This document shows positions 24,913 to 33,819 of a stretch of DNA of 64,000 nt, in pieces. Source of the stretch: Bradyrhizobium sp. Ce-3. GTDB lineage: Bacteria > Pseudomonadota > Alphaproteobacteria > Rhizobiales > Xanthobacteraceae. The translations under genes and the position numbers were made by a program. The stretch covers positions 62,001 to 126,000 of the forward strand of contig NZ_BQUV01000004.1 in NCBI RefSeq assembly GCF_022835695.1. Direction: 5' to 3'. Each line of letters starts with the position of its first letter. Position 1 is the first letter of the stretch. The notes beneath the pieces were generated by a model. That model was not told the DNA's origin, ran no database searches, and was given only the letters and a program-made list of their open reading frames with translations.

Positions 24913-25812
24913 ATGACGTCAGCGGCAAGTCCGGACAGGGAGCGCGTTGTCCGCCCGAAGCGGGCACGCCATCTCAGCGAAGCCATGCGTTGCGAGACTG
25001 CCTTTCGCCTGATCCTGTCCGAATGCCTCGAAGAAGTCGCGACCAATCACGAGGCCCTGAGTTCCGGCGATCCGGCCGCGCTGCATCAGACCCGTATCGC
25101 ATTGACGCGGCTGAAGGCCGCGATCGCGTTCTACGGCCCGATGGTGGCGGACACCGAGTGGACGCGACTGAAATCCGAGCTGAAATGGCTGAGCGCCCAT
25201 CTCGGCGCAACGCGCGATCTCGACGTCGCGATCGAGAACAGCAAGGGCCTGCCCGAAGAGCGCATGCTGCAGACCGCGCGAACCGACGCGTTCGAGGCGC
25301 TCAGGGAAGCGCTGCAAAGCGACCGTTACTGGCAATGGTTCGACGGCATGTGGGACTGGGTCGGCAGCGGCCCCTGGACCACGCGGCAGGATCCCCGCGC
25401 CGCGCAACGACGGGCCGTGCCGGTCGCGGTGTTTCACGCGCGGCGGCTGGCGCGGTGGCATGGCAAGCTGTGTCAGAAGAGCCGCGGGCTGCAGGGCATG
25501 GGCAAGAACAAGCGCCACCGCGTCCGGCTCGCCAGCAAGCGGCTGCGCTACGCCATCGAATTCTCGGAAGGCGGATTGCCGCCGGACGAATACGCGTCAT
25601 GGCGCAATGTGCTGAAGCATCTGCGCAAGGGGCAACAACTGCTCGGCGAATTGAACGACGACGAGGTCCGGCGCACGCTGCTTGAAAGCGCCGATCCCCC
25701 GGCGCCGCACGCCGACGAGCGCAAGGCCAAGCATCGGCGCGTGCACGAGCGCAAGCGCAAGAGCCGGCTGCTGCGCCGCGCCGCAGCGGTCTACCGGAAG
25801 ATTGCCGAATGA
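24913..25812 (+). CDS. CHAD domain protein
   Basis: The 299-residue protein consists of a CHAD domain, an all-helical module with conserved His and many Lys/Arg that binds polyphosphate. The key residues are seen in ALHQTRIALTRLKAAI near the start, LGATRDLDV in the middle, and KRHRVRLASKRLRYAIEF later. No CYTH domain is fused, unlike many homologues. The C-terminus is strongly basic (residues about 265-299). It probably binds polyphosphate granules or polyphosphorylated targets. The start at 24913 has a GGGAG site. The next gene, a SulP transporter, starts 108 bases downstream. Confidence 0.83.
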   Translation: MTSAASPDRERVVRPKRARHLSEAMRCETAFRLILSECLEEVATNHEALSSGDPAALHQTRIALTRLKAAIAFYGPMVADTEWTRLKSELKWLSAHLGATRDLDVAIENSKGLPEERMLQTARTDAFEALREALQSDRYWQWFDGMWDWVGSGPWTTRQDPRAAQRRAVPVAVFHARRLARWHGKLCQKSRGLQGMGKNKRHRVRLASKRLRYAIEFSEGGLPPDEYASWRNVLKHLRKGQQLLGELNDDEVRRTLLESADPPAPHADERKAKHRRVHERKRKSRLLRRAAAVYRKIAE

Positions 25813-25920
25813 ACGCAGCCCCGCTTCCGCGGCGATCGCCCGCGCCGACATTTGCCCGTATGTCTTTCGCATCCGGTGCTTCCGCTCGTTGTCCTCATCC
25901 TCTGCCTTGTGGTCATCCTC

Positions 25921-27201
25921 ATGCCTGACGGCTCCTCTACGACACACCTCTATCGTCCCAAGCTCGTTACCACCCTGACCGAAGGCTATGGCCTCGGCGC
26001 TTTCCGGCACGACGTGATGGCGGGACTGACGGTGGCGGTGGTGGCGCTGCCGTTGTCGATGGCGATTGCGGTGGCCTCGGGCGTGACGCCGGAGCGCGGG
26101 CTGTTCACCGCCATCGTCGGCGGCTTCCTGGTCTCGGCACTGGGCGGCAGCCGCTTTCAGATCGGCGGGCCGGCCGGTGCCTTCATCGTGCTCGTCGCGG
26201 CAACGACCGCGAAGTTCGGCATCGAAGGCCTGCTGCTCACCGTGCTGGTGTCCGGCCTGATGCTGACGCTGATCGGCGCGTCGGGATTGGGCTCGCTGAT
26301 CCGCTACATCCCGCATCCCGTCACGGTCGGCTTCACCTGCGGAATTGCCGTCACCATTCTGGCCAGCCAACTGCGCGATCTTGGCGGGCTGACGCTTGCA
26401 GGCAGCGAGCCCGGTCCGTTCCTGCCCAAGCTCGCGGCGCTTGGTCACGCTCTGCCGACCCTGAACTGGTCGGCGCTCGCCGTCGGCGCCGGCTCGGCGG
26501 CAGTGATCTTCGTGCTGCGCGCCTTGAGGCCGGCCTGGCCGGCGATGCTGATTGCGATTGCGATCGCATCGGTCGCAGCGCTGCTGCTGCATCTGCCGGT
26601 CGAGACCATCGGCACCCGGTTCGGCGAAATCCCGCGCGGCCTGCCGGTGCCGCATGTGCCGGACTTCTCCTGGGCACTGCTGCTGCAGATCCTGCCCGCG
26701 TCGCTCTCCTTCACACTGCTCGGCGGCGTCGAGAGCCTGCTGTCGGCCAAGGTCGCCGACGGCATGACCGGCCGCAAGCACCGCTCCAACATGGAGCTGG
26801 TGGCGCAGGGCATCGCCAACATCGCATCGGCGTTCTTCGGCGGAATCAGCGTCACCGGCACGATCGCGCGCACCGCGACCAATATCCGCGCCGGCGCGCG
26901 CAGCCCGCTGTCCGGCATGCTGCACGCGGCGTTCCTGCTGGCGTTCATGGTCGTGGCGGCGCCGCTTGCGAGCTATATCCCGCTCTCGGCACTGGCCGGC
27001 GTGCTCGTGGTCGTGTGCTGGTACATGGCGGAGAAGGAAGATTTCCTGCATCTACTCACGCGCTGGCGGGGCGCCGCGGTGCTGATCCCGACCTTCGGCC
27101 TGACGGTGTTCGAGGACCTGACGTTCGGCATCATCTCGGGATGCGTGATCGCGGCGCTGCTGGCCGGCGTCGAGCGGTGGCAGCGGCGGGCGGCGAACTA
27201 A
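25921..27201 (+). CDS. SulP family anion transporter without STAS domain
   Basis: The 426-residue inner-membrane protein has the SulP/SLC26 transmembrane core: GLTVAVVALPLSMAIAVASG, FQIGGPAGAFIVL and GISVTGTIARTATNIRAGA are signature segments. About 12-14 helices are expected. Substrates of the family are sulfate, bicarbonate, molybdate or dicarboxylates. The protein stops after the last helix (about 20 residues, VERWQRRAAN), so the usual C-terminal STAS domain is absent. The frame is intact with no sign of truncation in the DNA after it. It may be co-transcribed with the CHAD gene. Confidence 0.85.
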   Translation: MPDGSSTTHLYRPKLVTTLTEGYGLGAFRHDVMAGLTVAVVALPLSMAIAVASGVTPERGLFTAIVGGFLVSALGGSRFQIGGPAGAFIVLVAATTAKFGIEGLLLTVLVSGLMLTLIGASGLGSLIRYIPHPVTVGFTCGIAVTILASQLRDLGGLTLAGSEPGPFLPKLAALGHALPTLNWSALAVGAGSAAVIFVLRALRPAWPAMLIAIAIASVAALLLHLPVETIGTRFGEIPRGLPVPHVPDFSWALLLQILPASLSFTLLGGVESLLSAKVADGMTGRKHRSNMELVAQGIANIASAFFGGISVTGTIARTATNIRAGARSPLSGMLHAAFLLAFMVVAAPLASYIPLSALAGVLVVVCWYMAEKEDFLHLLTRWRGAAVLIPTFGLTVFEDLTFGIISGCVIAALLAGVERWQRRAAN

Positions 27202-27319
27202 GGCGTGTTGTCACAAATGACAGCTCCCGAGGGGAAAAGCGGAAGGCGCCAGCTTTATCGTCATTGACGGCTGGTGACCCAGAGCAGAAGCCTATCGCCA
27301 GAAAATTTGCATTGTAGGT

Positions 27320-27772
27320 TCAGTTCGCGGAAGCTTCCAAGACAGCTTCGTCTTTTTTTCCATCGAGCACTTGGCTAAACTGCTTGGCAAATCCAGCGAC
27401 AGCCGCGTACTCAGTCAGAAAGCTGATTGTGGCACTGTTTCGCAATTCGGCATGACCAGCGTTATAGGCCGGCGAGGCAAGATCAACGCGCACTACAAGT
27501 GCTCCGCGCGTATTATAGGGCTGGATGCTAATCCTCAGATGGCACTGATCAAGACCGCCCTCGCGGTTCGGATAGCCTCCTTCCAGCATCGGCGGATTTG
27601 CTGACGCCAGCGGGAAGGCTTGAAGGTTGGCAAGAAAAAAAGCCTTCACGCGATCGGGATTAAACCATGCCGATCCTTGCGCAGCGAAATCGCCCGATTT
27701 TGCCGTTGCAATGATTTCGCCGGTCCCATCTTCATCGGGTTTATAAACAACCCGCAAGCCTTCCGCGCTCAT
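27320..27772 (-). CDS. Hypothetical protein, WapI-like in part
   Basis: The predicted protein has 150 residues, beta-rich, with the pattern WFNPDRVKAFFLANLQAFPL then HLRISIQPYNTRGALVVRV. This loosely recalls the WapI-type immunity-like family, but I am not sure. The base composition is clearly less GC-rich than in neighbouring genes, in both the gene and its flanks (27200-27930), which hints at recent gain. The start at 27772 is chosen over 27805 because the upstream part looks non-coding. No toxin or partner gene is adjacent. Confidence 0.5.
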   Translation of the reverse strand: MSAEGLRVVYKPDEDGTGEIIATAKSGDFAAQGSAWFNPDRVKAFFLANLQAFPLASANPPMLEGGYPNREGGLDQCHLRISIQPYNTRGALVVRVDLASPAYNAGHAELRNSATISFLTEYAAVAGFAKQFSQVLDGKKDEAVLEASAN

Positions 27773-27930
27773 CGTACAGTATGCTCCATGCTTTCCGAGA
27801 TGCAAGCAGGCGAAAATCTACATCACCTGTGAAATATCGCCTATTGGCCCAAAGCTGACATGCATTGGTGGTGCGTTCCACGTCGCCTCTAGCAGGCAAA
27901 GCGGATTTGGCAAATCTGTGAGAAGGCGCC

Positions 27931-28941
27931 CTAGCCGCTGTCGCGCAGCACCAGCTCGAAGCCGAGGTCGATGCGGCGCTCGCCGCCGCGCTCCAGCGTC
28001 AAGGTCGCCGCGGTGCGGCCGATCGCGTCGCCGTGCACGCTGATCGTGCTCAATGTCGGCGAGATCAGCTGGCCCATCTCGAGATCGCCGAGGCCGATCA
28101 CGGCGACCGGCTGCGCCGACGCAGGACCCTCGCGTAGCACGCCGGCCTTGCGCAGCCCCGACATGAAGCCGATCGCATGCGCATCGTTGGCGGCGAACAC
28201 CGCATCGACACCTGGCAGCCGCGCATGCGCCGCCACGCTGCCGGAGTCCTTGCGATCGAGGATCAGCCGGCGCGGCTCGGCAAGACCGCTTGCCAACGCC
28301 TCGTCCCTGTAGCCGAGCCAGCGCCGCGTGCCGCGCGGATCGTCGCCGCCGATGAAGGCGAGTTGCTTGCGTCCCTGCGCGGCCAGATGCTTCGCGACGG
28401 CGACACCGGCCTGGTAATTGTCGAAGCCCGCGACCGCATCGATCGGATTTGCCGGCAGATCCCAGGTCTCGACGATCGGAATCCGCGCATTGCGCAGCAG
28501 CCGGCTGCCCTCCTCGGTCGCCGGCGAGCCGACCATGATGATCGCCTCAGGCCGCCGCGACAGCAGCGCCGCCAGCATGCGGTCCTCGCGCGCGGCGTCG
28601 TAGCGCGACTGCGCCAGGATCACCGAGAACCCGAGCGGCTCGAGCTTGTCGGACAGGCCCTGCACCGTGTCGGCGAAGATCGAGTTGGCGATGGTCGGCA
28701 CCAGCACGCCGACCGAATTGGTCCGCGCACTCGCCAGCGCGCCCGCCACCAGATTCGGAACATAGCCGAGATCGCGCATCGCCTGCTCGACCCGTGCCCT
28801 TGTCTCCGGGGCGACCAGGTCGGGCATCCGCACCACCCGGCTCACCGTGATCGAGGAGACGCCGGCGCGCTTGGCCACCTCTGACAGGGTGGGCGCGGCA
28901 CCGGCCGGGCCGGTCGCGAGGTCGGGCAGTTCGGAGCTCAT
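27931..28941 (-). CDS. LacI family transcriptional regulator
   Basis: The 336-residue repressor has an N-terminal LacI helix-turn-helix (TLSEVAKRAGVSSITVSRVVR, about residues 18-38) with hinge helix (NLVAGALASART). A periplasmic-binding-protein-like effector domain follows (VGVLVPTIANSIFAD, VAGFDNYQAGVAVAKHLAAQG). The subgroup looks like GntR/gluconate-type repressors, so the effector is probably a sugar acid or derivative. It is divergent from the PhyH/MHS/isomerase genes. Two near-identical palindromes lie between the genes. Confidence 0.88.
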   Translation of the reverse strand: MSSELPDLATGPAGAAPTLSEVAKRAGVSSITVSRVVRMPDLVAPETRARVEQAMRDLGYVPNLVAGALASARTNSVGVLVPTIANSIFADTVQGLSDKLEPLGFSVILAQSRYDAAREDRMLAALLSRRPEAIIMVGSPATEEGSRLLRNARIPIVETWDLPANPIDAVAGFDNYQAGVAVAKHLAAQGRKQLAFIGGDDPRGTRRWLGYRDEALASGLAEPRRLILDRKDSGSVAAHARLPGVDAVFAANDAHAIGFMSGLRKAGVLREGPASAQPVAVIGLGDLEMGQLISPTLSTISVHGDAIGRTAATLTLERGGERRIDLGFELVLRDSG

Positions 28942-28980
28942 GGGCCGGAGCCTGCACGATTCCAGGTTGCCAAGCCATGA

Positions 28981-29016
28981 TGTTAGCGCTAGCATCGCCT
29001 TATGTTAGCGCTAACA
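28981..29016. promoter_or_regulatory. Tandem LacI operators
   Basis: TGTTAGCGCTAACA at 29003-29016 is a perfect palindrome; TGTTAGCGCTAGCA at 28981-28994 differs by one base. The even-length form with central CG is the classic LacI/GalR-family operator. Centre-to-centre spacing is 22 bases, two helical turns, so two dimers could bind one face. They lie 40 bases from the lacI start and 24 bases from the phyH start. Confidence 0.85.
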
Positions 29017-29039
29017 TGGAACAAAGAGGGAGAAACGGC

Positions 29040-29912
29040 ATGATTTCGGACGAGCAGGCCCAAGCCTACAAGCGCGACGGGGTGATCGTGGTCCCCGAGG
29101 TGCTCAACCAGGAGACGCTCGCCAAGGTGCGTACCGTGCTGGCGGAGCTGGTGGCCGGCGCGGCCAGCGTGACAGAGCACACCGACGTCTACGACCTCGA
29201 GCCGGGCCATACGCCGGAAACCCCGCGCGTCCGCCGCATCAAGGCACCGCACAAGGTGCACCCGCTGTTCGACGAGATCGTCCGCAGCCCGGCCGTGATC
29301 TCGATCCTGACCAAACTGATCGGCCCCGGGCTTCGCCTGCACGGCTCCAAGCTCAACATGAAGTCGGCACAATACGGCTCGCCGGTCGAATGGCATCAGG
29401 ACTGGGCGTTCTATCCGCACACCAATGACGACATCCTCGCGATCGGCGTGCTGCTCGACGATTGCGACATCGAGAACGGCCCGATGCTGGTGACGCCGGG
29501 GTCGCACACCGGGGCCACGATGTGGGACCACCACGGCGAGGACGGCCACTTCGCGGGCCTGATCGATCCGGACCAGATCGAGGGCGACATCAAGCGCGCG
29601 GTGCCCTGCATGGGCAAGGCCGGCAGCATGTCGTTCCATCACGTGCGCGCGCTGCACGGCTCGGCGACCAACACGTCGGACCGGCCGCGCAACCTGCTGC
29701 TCTACGAAGTCGCCGCCAGCGACGCCTGGCCGCTGATGGGCGTGAAGGATTTCGACGAATTCAACAGCCGCCTGCTGGCGGGTCCGCCGGTGGTCGCGCC
29801 GCGGCTGACCGACGTGCCGGTGCGGATGCCGCTGCCGCCGGCCAAGCGGCAGGGATCGATCTACGAGACCCAGTCGGCGTCGAAGAAATCCTACTTCACA
29901 CGCGCCGCTTGA
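29040..29912 (+). CDS. Phytanoyl-CoA dioxygenase (PhyH) family protein
   Basis: The 290-residue protein is an Fe(II)/2-oxoglutarate oxygenase of the PhyH family. Metal ligands are the His and Asp of WHQDW (near residue 122) and the distal His of RALHGSATN, followed by the Arg in DRPRNLL that binds 2-oxoglutarate. The substrate is unknown; bacterial members often hydroxylate small metabolites rather than phytanoyl-CoA. The start at 29040 has an AGAGGGAG site. It is the first gene behind the LacI operators, and is followed by a hairpin and then MHS transporter and isomerase genes. Confidence 0.85.
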   Translation: MISDEQAQAYKRDGVIVVPEVLNQETLAKVRTVLAELVAGAASVTEHTDVYDLEPGHTPETPRVRRIKAPHKVHPLFDEIVRSPAVISILTKLIGPGLRLHGSKLNMKSAQYGSPVEWHQDWAFYPHTNDDILAIGVLLDDCDIENGPMLVTPGSHTGATMWDHHGEDGHFAGLIDPDQIEGDIKRAVPCMGKAGSMSFHHVRALHGSATNTSDRPRNLLLYEVAASDAWPLMGVKDFDEFNSRLLAGPPVVAPRLTDVPVRMPLPPAKRQGSIYETQSASKKSYFTRAA

Positions 29913-29921
29913 AACTGACGA

Positions 29922-29949
29922 CAATGCCCGCGGCTCGTCGCGGGCATTG
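29922..29949 (+). terminator. Hairpin between phyH and transporter gene
   Basis: An 11-bp perfect stem (CAATGCCCGCG with CGCGGGCATTG) begins ten bases after the phyH stop. It lacks a strong U-tract, so it may reduce rather than stop read-through into the transporter gene about 100 bases downstream. Confidence 0.55.
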
Positions 29950-30050
29950 CTGCTTTCACGGGTGCGATCCCCCGCGACAAACGCAAAACGCGTTCGCGCC
30001 GGGATCGTGCCCGATCAAGACGACATAAAAACAAAACAACGGGGAAACGA

Positions 30051-31397
30051 ATGACCGAGATGGCAAGAGATGGCGCGCGCACGTCGCGCCTGCGTGTGAT
30101 CCTGGCCGCAAGCATCGGCTCCGCGCTCGAATGGTACGACTTCTTCCTCTACGGCACCGCCGCCGCGCTGGTGTTCGGCGAGCTGTTCTTCCCGAAGAGC
30201 GATCCGGTGGTCGGCACGCTGCTGTCGTTCCTGACCTTCGGTGTCGGCTTCGTGGTGCGGCCGTTCGGCGGCCTGTTGTTCGGCATCCTCGGCGATCGCT
30301 ATGGCCGCAAGCCGGTGCTGGTCGCGACGCTGCTGATGATCGGCATCGGCACCACCGCGATCGGCTTCCTGCCGACCTATGCGCAGATCGGCGTCTGGGC
30401 GCCGGTCCTGCTGGTCGCGATGCGCGTCATCCAGGGCCTCGGCGCCGGCGCCGAGTATGGCGGCGCGGTGATCTATCTGGTTGAAAATGCGCCGCCGAAA
30501 CATCGCGGCTTCTGGGGCGGCTTCGCGCCGCTCGGCGTCTCCGTCGGCAATCTGCTCGCCGCCGCCGCCTTCGCGCTGGTGACGATGCTGCCGCGCGAAC
30601 AGCTGATGAGCTGGGGCTGGCGTCTGCCCTTCCTGGCGAGTTTCCTGTTGATCGTGGTCGGCATCTTCGTCCGCATGCGCATCACCGAGACGCCTGTTTA
30701 TACCGAGGCGGTGGTCGCGCGCGGCAAGGTCGAGAGCAATCCGGCGATGGAGGCGTTGCGCCGGCACCCGCGCAACTTCTTCGTCGTGCTCGGCGCGCGG
30801 ATGGCCGAGAACGGGCTCGGCTATTTCTTCCCGGTGTTCGGCCTGAGCTACGTCATCACCACGCTCGGCGTACCGAAAGCCGACGCGCTTAGCGCGCTGA
30901 TGCTGGCCTTCACGATCGAGTTGTTCGCGATCCTCGGCTTTGCGGCGTTGTCGGACCGGATCGGGCGGCGGCCGGTGTACATGTTCGGTGCACTCGCCGG
31001 CGTGGCGCTTTCCTTCCCGTTCTTCTGGATGGTCGGCACCAAGGAGTGGATCATGATCGCGCTCGCCTTCATCCTGGCGCGCGCCGTGGTGACGGCGGCG
31101 ATGTTCGGACCGCAGGCGGCGTATTTCGCCGAACTGTTCCCGCCGCAGCGCCGCTTCGCCGGCTTTGCCTTCGCGCGCGAGCTCGGTTCGCTGCTGTCGG
31201 GCGGTCCGGCGCCGTTCGTCGCCACCGCGCTGGTGGCAGCCTACGGCACCTGGTGGCCGGTCGCCTGCTACGCAATGTTCCTGTCGGCCTGCACCGTGGT
31301 TGCGATCTGGATCGGGCCGGAGACCTATCAGGAGAACATCGCCGCCGACGAAAGCGAACAGGCCGAGCTGCCCGTGGCGATCCCGGCGCGGGCCTGA
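30051..31397 (+). CDS. MFS transporter, metabolite:H+ symporter (MHS) type
   Basis: The 448-residue, 12-helix inner-membrane transporter belongs to the MHS group (ShiA, KgtP, ProP relatives). It is recognised by SIGSALEWYDFFLYG in helix 1, VRPFGGLLFGILGDRYGRKPVL between helices 2 and 3, and the QGLGAGAEYGGA segment. These import organic acids or zwitterions with protons. The LacI-controlled neighbours suggest a sugar acid or similar substrate (inference). The next gene begins three bases after its stop, so the two are translationally coupled. Confidence 0.87.
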   Translation: MTEMARDGARTSRLRVILAASIGSALEWYDFFLYGTAAALVFGELFFPKSDPVVGTLLSFLTFGVGFVVRPFGGLLFGILGDRYGRKPVLVATLLMIGIGTTAIGFLPTYAQIGVWAPVLLVAMRVIQGLGAGAEYGGAVIYLVENAPPKHRGFWGGFAPLGVSVGNLLAAAAFALVTMLPREQLMSWGWRLPFLASFLLIVVGIFVRMRITETPVYTEAVVARGKVESNPAMEALRRHPRNFFVVLGARMAENGLGYFFPVFGLSYVITTLGVPKADALSALMLAFTIELFAILGFAALSDRIGRRPVYMFGALAGVALSFPFFWMVGTKEWIMIALAFILARAVVTAAMFGPQAAYFAELFPPQRRFAGFAFARELGSLLSGGPAPFVATALVAAYGTWWPVACYAMFLSACTVVAIWIGPETYQENIAADESEQAELPVAIPARA

Positions 31398-31400
31398 CCG

Positions 31401-32255
31401 GTGGCGCAGCAGCTGCGCATCCTGCAGTCGCTCTGGGCGATGGAGCGGCGGCTGGCTGATGAGCCCGAATGGCCGCTGCAGACCCAGCTCGCGATGATCC
31501 GCGATGCCGGGTTTGACGGCGCCGGCGTGCGCTTCATCGACCCGACCTTCGCGCGCGAGGTGACGAGCTTTCTGCGCGCGCACGGCATGATCTGGCAGGC
31601 GCAATGCTATCCGAAAAGCGTCGACGATTTGAAGCCGGTGCTGGAGCTGGTCGCGCGGCTCGGCGCCGACCACGTCAATTTGCAGCCGGACGTTCGGCCG
31701 CGGCGATTGGCGGACTGCATCCCACTCATCGAAGGCTGGCGGCGGCTCGCCGCGGAGGCCGGGATCGCCGTGCATGTCGAGACCCATCGCGACCGCATGA
31801 CGACCGACCTGTTCTTCACCCTCGATCTGCTCGACTGCTTTCCCGATCTGCGGCTGACCGCCGATCTCTCGCACTATCTGGTCGGCCGTGAATTCGCCTG
31901 GCCGGTCGACGACGTCAACCATGCGATGATCCATCGCATCCTCGACCATGCCTGGGGCATCCATGGCCGGATCGCGAGCCGCGAGCAGGTGCAGATCTCG
32001 CTCGGCTTTCCCCAGCACCAGGGCTGGGTCTCGCTGTTCATGGGCTGGTGGGACTACGGCATCCGCTCGTGGCGCAAGCGCGCCGGACCCGATGCGACCC
32101 TGACCTTCCTGTGCGAGCTCGGTCCCCCGCCCTATGCCATCACCGGGCCCGACGGCAGGGAATTGTCCGACCGCTGGCAGGACGCGCTGGTCATGAAGGA
32201 CATGATCCGCGCGCTATGGGACCGCATCGCAAGCGAGCCGCAAGACCCGCGTTGA
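31401..32255 (+). CDS. Sugar phosphate isomerase/epimerase-like TIM barrel
   Basis: The 284-residue protein of the AP endonuclease 2/xylose isomerase-like fold starts with GTG three bases after the transporter stop. The barrel residues are seen as GADHVNLQPDV, the metal-site segment VHVETHRDRM and LTADLSHYLVG, with a further His/Asp set around DHAWGIHGRIA. Such enzymes isomerise or epimerise keto sugars, sugar acids or inositols. It is the last gene of the LacI-controlled cluster. The actual substrate is unknown. Confidence 0.8.
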   Translation: MAQQLRILQSLWAMERRLADEPEWPLQTQLAMIRDAGFDGAGVRFIDPTFAREVTSFLRAHGMIWQAQCYPKSVDDLKPVLELVARLGADHVNLQPDVRPRRLADCIPLIEGWRRLAAEAGIAVHVETHRDRMTTDLFFTLDLLDCFPDLRLTADLSHYLVGREFAWPVDDVNHAMIHRILDHAWGIHGRIASREQVQISLGFPQHQGWVSLFMGWWDYGIRSWRKRAGPDATLTFLCELGPPPYAITGPDGRELSDRWQDALVMKDMIRALWDRIASEPQDPR

Positions 32256-32313
32256 TTCAGGCAAGCCGTGGCGGCATTCTGAGCCATCGCAATCCGGAAC
32301 GCCGCGAGGACCC

Positions 32314-33804
32314 GTGCGCGCCGCCAGCGCATATCCGCTTCGCCGCATCGCATGCGCCGTCGGGGCCGCCTTGGCCTGCACGAACGCGATCGCGGCGGAC
32401 CTGACCCTCGACGTCGCGACCATGCCGCGCGTCGCGACGATCGACCCGCGTTTCCAGTCCTACAATATCGAGATGGTCGAGGTGACCGGCGGACGGTTCT
32501 GGAAGCCGTATGGAGCCGGCGGTACAAAAGCGGAGCTTTTCTCGGCGCGGACGCCGATCGATCTGCACGATGGCAGGCTGCGCAAGCTCGCAACAGCGCT
32601 CTCACCGGCGTATCTGCGCGTCAGCGGAACCTGGGCCAACAGCACGTTCTTTGCGGATACCGAGATGCCACCGTCCGCACCGCCGGCCGGTTTCAAGGGC
32701 GTCCTGACGCGACAGCAATGGCGGGACGTGATCGAGTTCTCGCGCGCCGTCGACGCTCCCATCGTCACATCCTTTGCGATCAGCGCCGGCACGCGCGACG
32801 CCGAAGGACGATGGACGTCCAGGCAGGCACGCCAGCTTCTCGCGTTCACCCGATCGGCGGGCGGCCGGATCGCCGCAGCCGAGTTCATGAACGAACCCGA
32901 TCTGCCGGCGATCGGCGGCGCCCCCGATCGCTACGATGCCGCAGCCTACGGCCGCGATTTTGCAACCTTCCGCACGTTCATGAAGAGCACCGCGCCCGAC
33001 GTCGCGATCCTCGGCCCGGGCACGATCGGCACCGGCGCCGAGGCCCGGGCGCGCTTCGCAGTATCGGCGGCAGATGCGGATGCAGTCTCCTACCATCACT
33101 ATGGCGCGCTCTCGGCCCGCTGCTCCGGCGATCGCACGGCAAGGCAGGCGTTGTCAGACCGATGGCTGGCGCGAACCGGCGAGACAATTGCCGTCACCCA
33201 AACGCTGCGCGACCGGCTTGCACCGGGCAAGCCGATCTGGCTGACCGAGACCGCGGAGACCGCATGCGGCGGCAACCGCTGGGCCGCGACCTTCACCGAT
33301 ACGTTCCGCTACCTCGACCAGCTCGGACGGCTCGCCAGGGCCGGCGTTCAGGTGGTGATGCACAATACGCTTGCCGCGAGCGACTATGGCTTGCTCGACG
33401 AGCGAACCCATCTGCCGCGGCCGAACTATTGGGCGGCGCTGCTATGGCGACGGTTGATGGGCACCACCGTGCTCGATGCCCGCGTCCCCAGGCAAGCCGG
33501 TCTCCACGTCTATGCCCACTGCGCGCGCGACATGCCCGGCGGAATAGCCCTGCTCGTCATCAACAATGATCGACGGATGCGACACAGCCTCACGCTGTCG
33601 GCTGCCTCGCAACGCTACACACTGACGAGCGAAAAGCTCGTCGACAGCAATGTGCGGCTCAATGGTCGCGCGCTCGCGCTTGGCGCGTCCGATCAGATGC
33701 CCGATCTGAATGGCGACGCCGCCGCGGCCGGCACAATCATGCTCGCTCCCGCAACGATCACGTTCCTGACCGTTGCCAACGCGGGCAACACCAATTGCCG
33801 CTAG
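32314..33804 (+). CDS. Secreted glycoside hydrolase, GH79/heparanase-like
   Basis: The 496-residue protein has a signal peptide (about 27 residues, ending NAIAA) and a clan GH-A barrel. The acid/base Glu lies in AEFMNEPD (near residue 192) and the nucleophile Glu in IWLTETAET (near residue 312). This pattern is shared with GH79 beta-glucuronidases and heparanases. A C-terminal beta domain (about 400-496) completes the fold. It should act in the periplasm or outside on glucuronide-containing polysaccharide; the real substrate is unknown. The GTG start follows a GAGGA site. It ends 15 bases from the convergent mipZ. Confidence 0.75.
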   Translation: MRAASAYPLRRIACAVGAALACTNAIAADLTLDVATMPRVATIDPRFQSYNIEMVEVTGGRFWKPYGAGGTKAELFSARTPIDLHDGRLRKLATALSPAYLRVSGTWANSTFFADTEMPPSAPPAGFKGVLTRQQWRDVIEFSRAVDAPIVTSFAISAGTRDAEGRWTSRQARQLLAFTRSAGGRIAAAEFMNEPDLPAIGGAPDRYDAAAYGRDFATFRTFMKSTAPDVAILGPGTIGTGAEARARFAVSAADADAVSYHHYGALSARCSGDRTARQALSDRWLARTGETIAVTQTLRDRLAPGKPIWLTETAETACGGNRWAATFTDTFRYLDQLGRLARAGVQVVMHNTLAASDYGLLDERTHLPRPNYWAALLWRRLMGTTVLDARVPRQAGLHVYAHCARDMPGGIALLVINNDRRMRHSLTLSAASQRYTLTSEKLVDSNVRLNGRALALGASDQMPDLNGDAAAAGTIMLAPATITFLTVANAGNTNCR

Positions 33805-33819
33805 CGATCCAACCTCGCC

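Noticed and set aside
25597-27051. Minus-strand 484-codon frame
   Set aside because: Antisense to the SulP and CHAD genes, both of which have clear family motifs.
30015-32018. Minus-strand 667-codon frame
   Set aside because: Antisense to the MHS transporter and isomerase genes; no recognisable fold.
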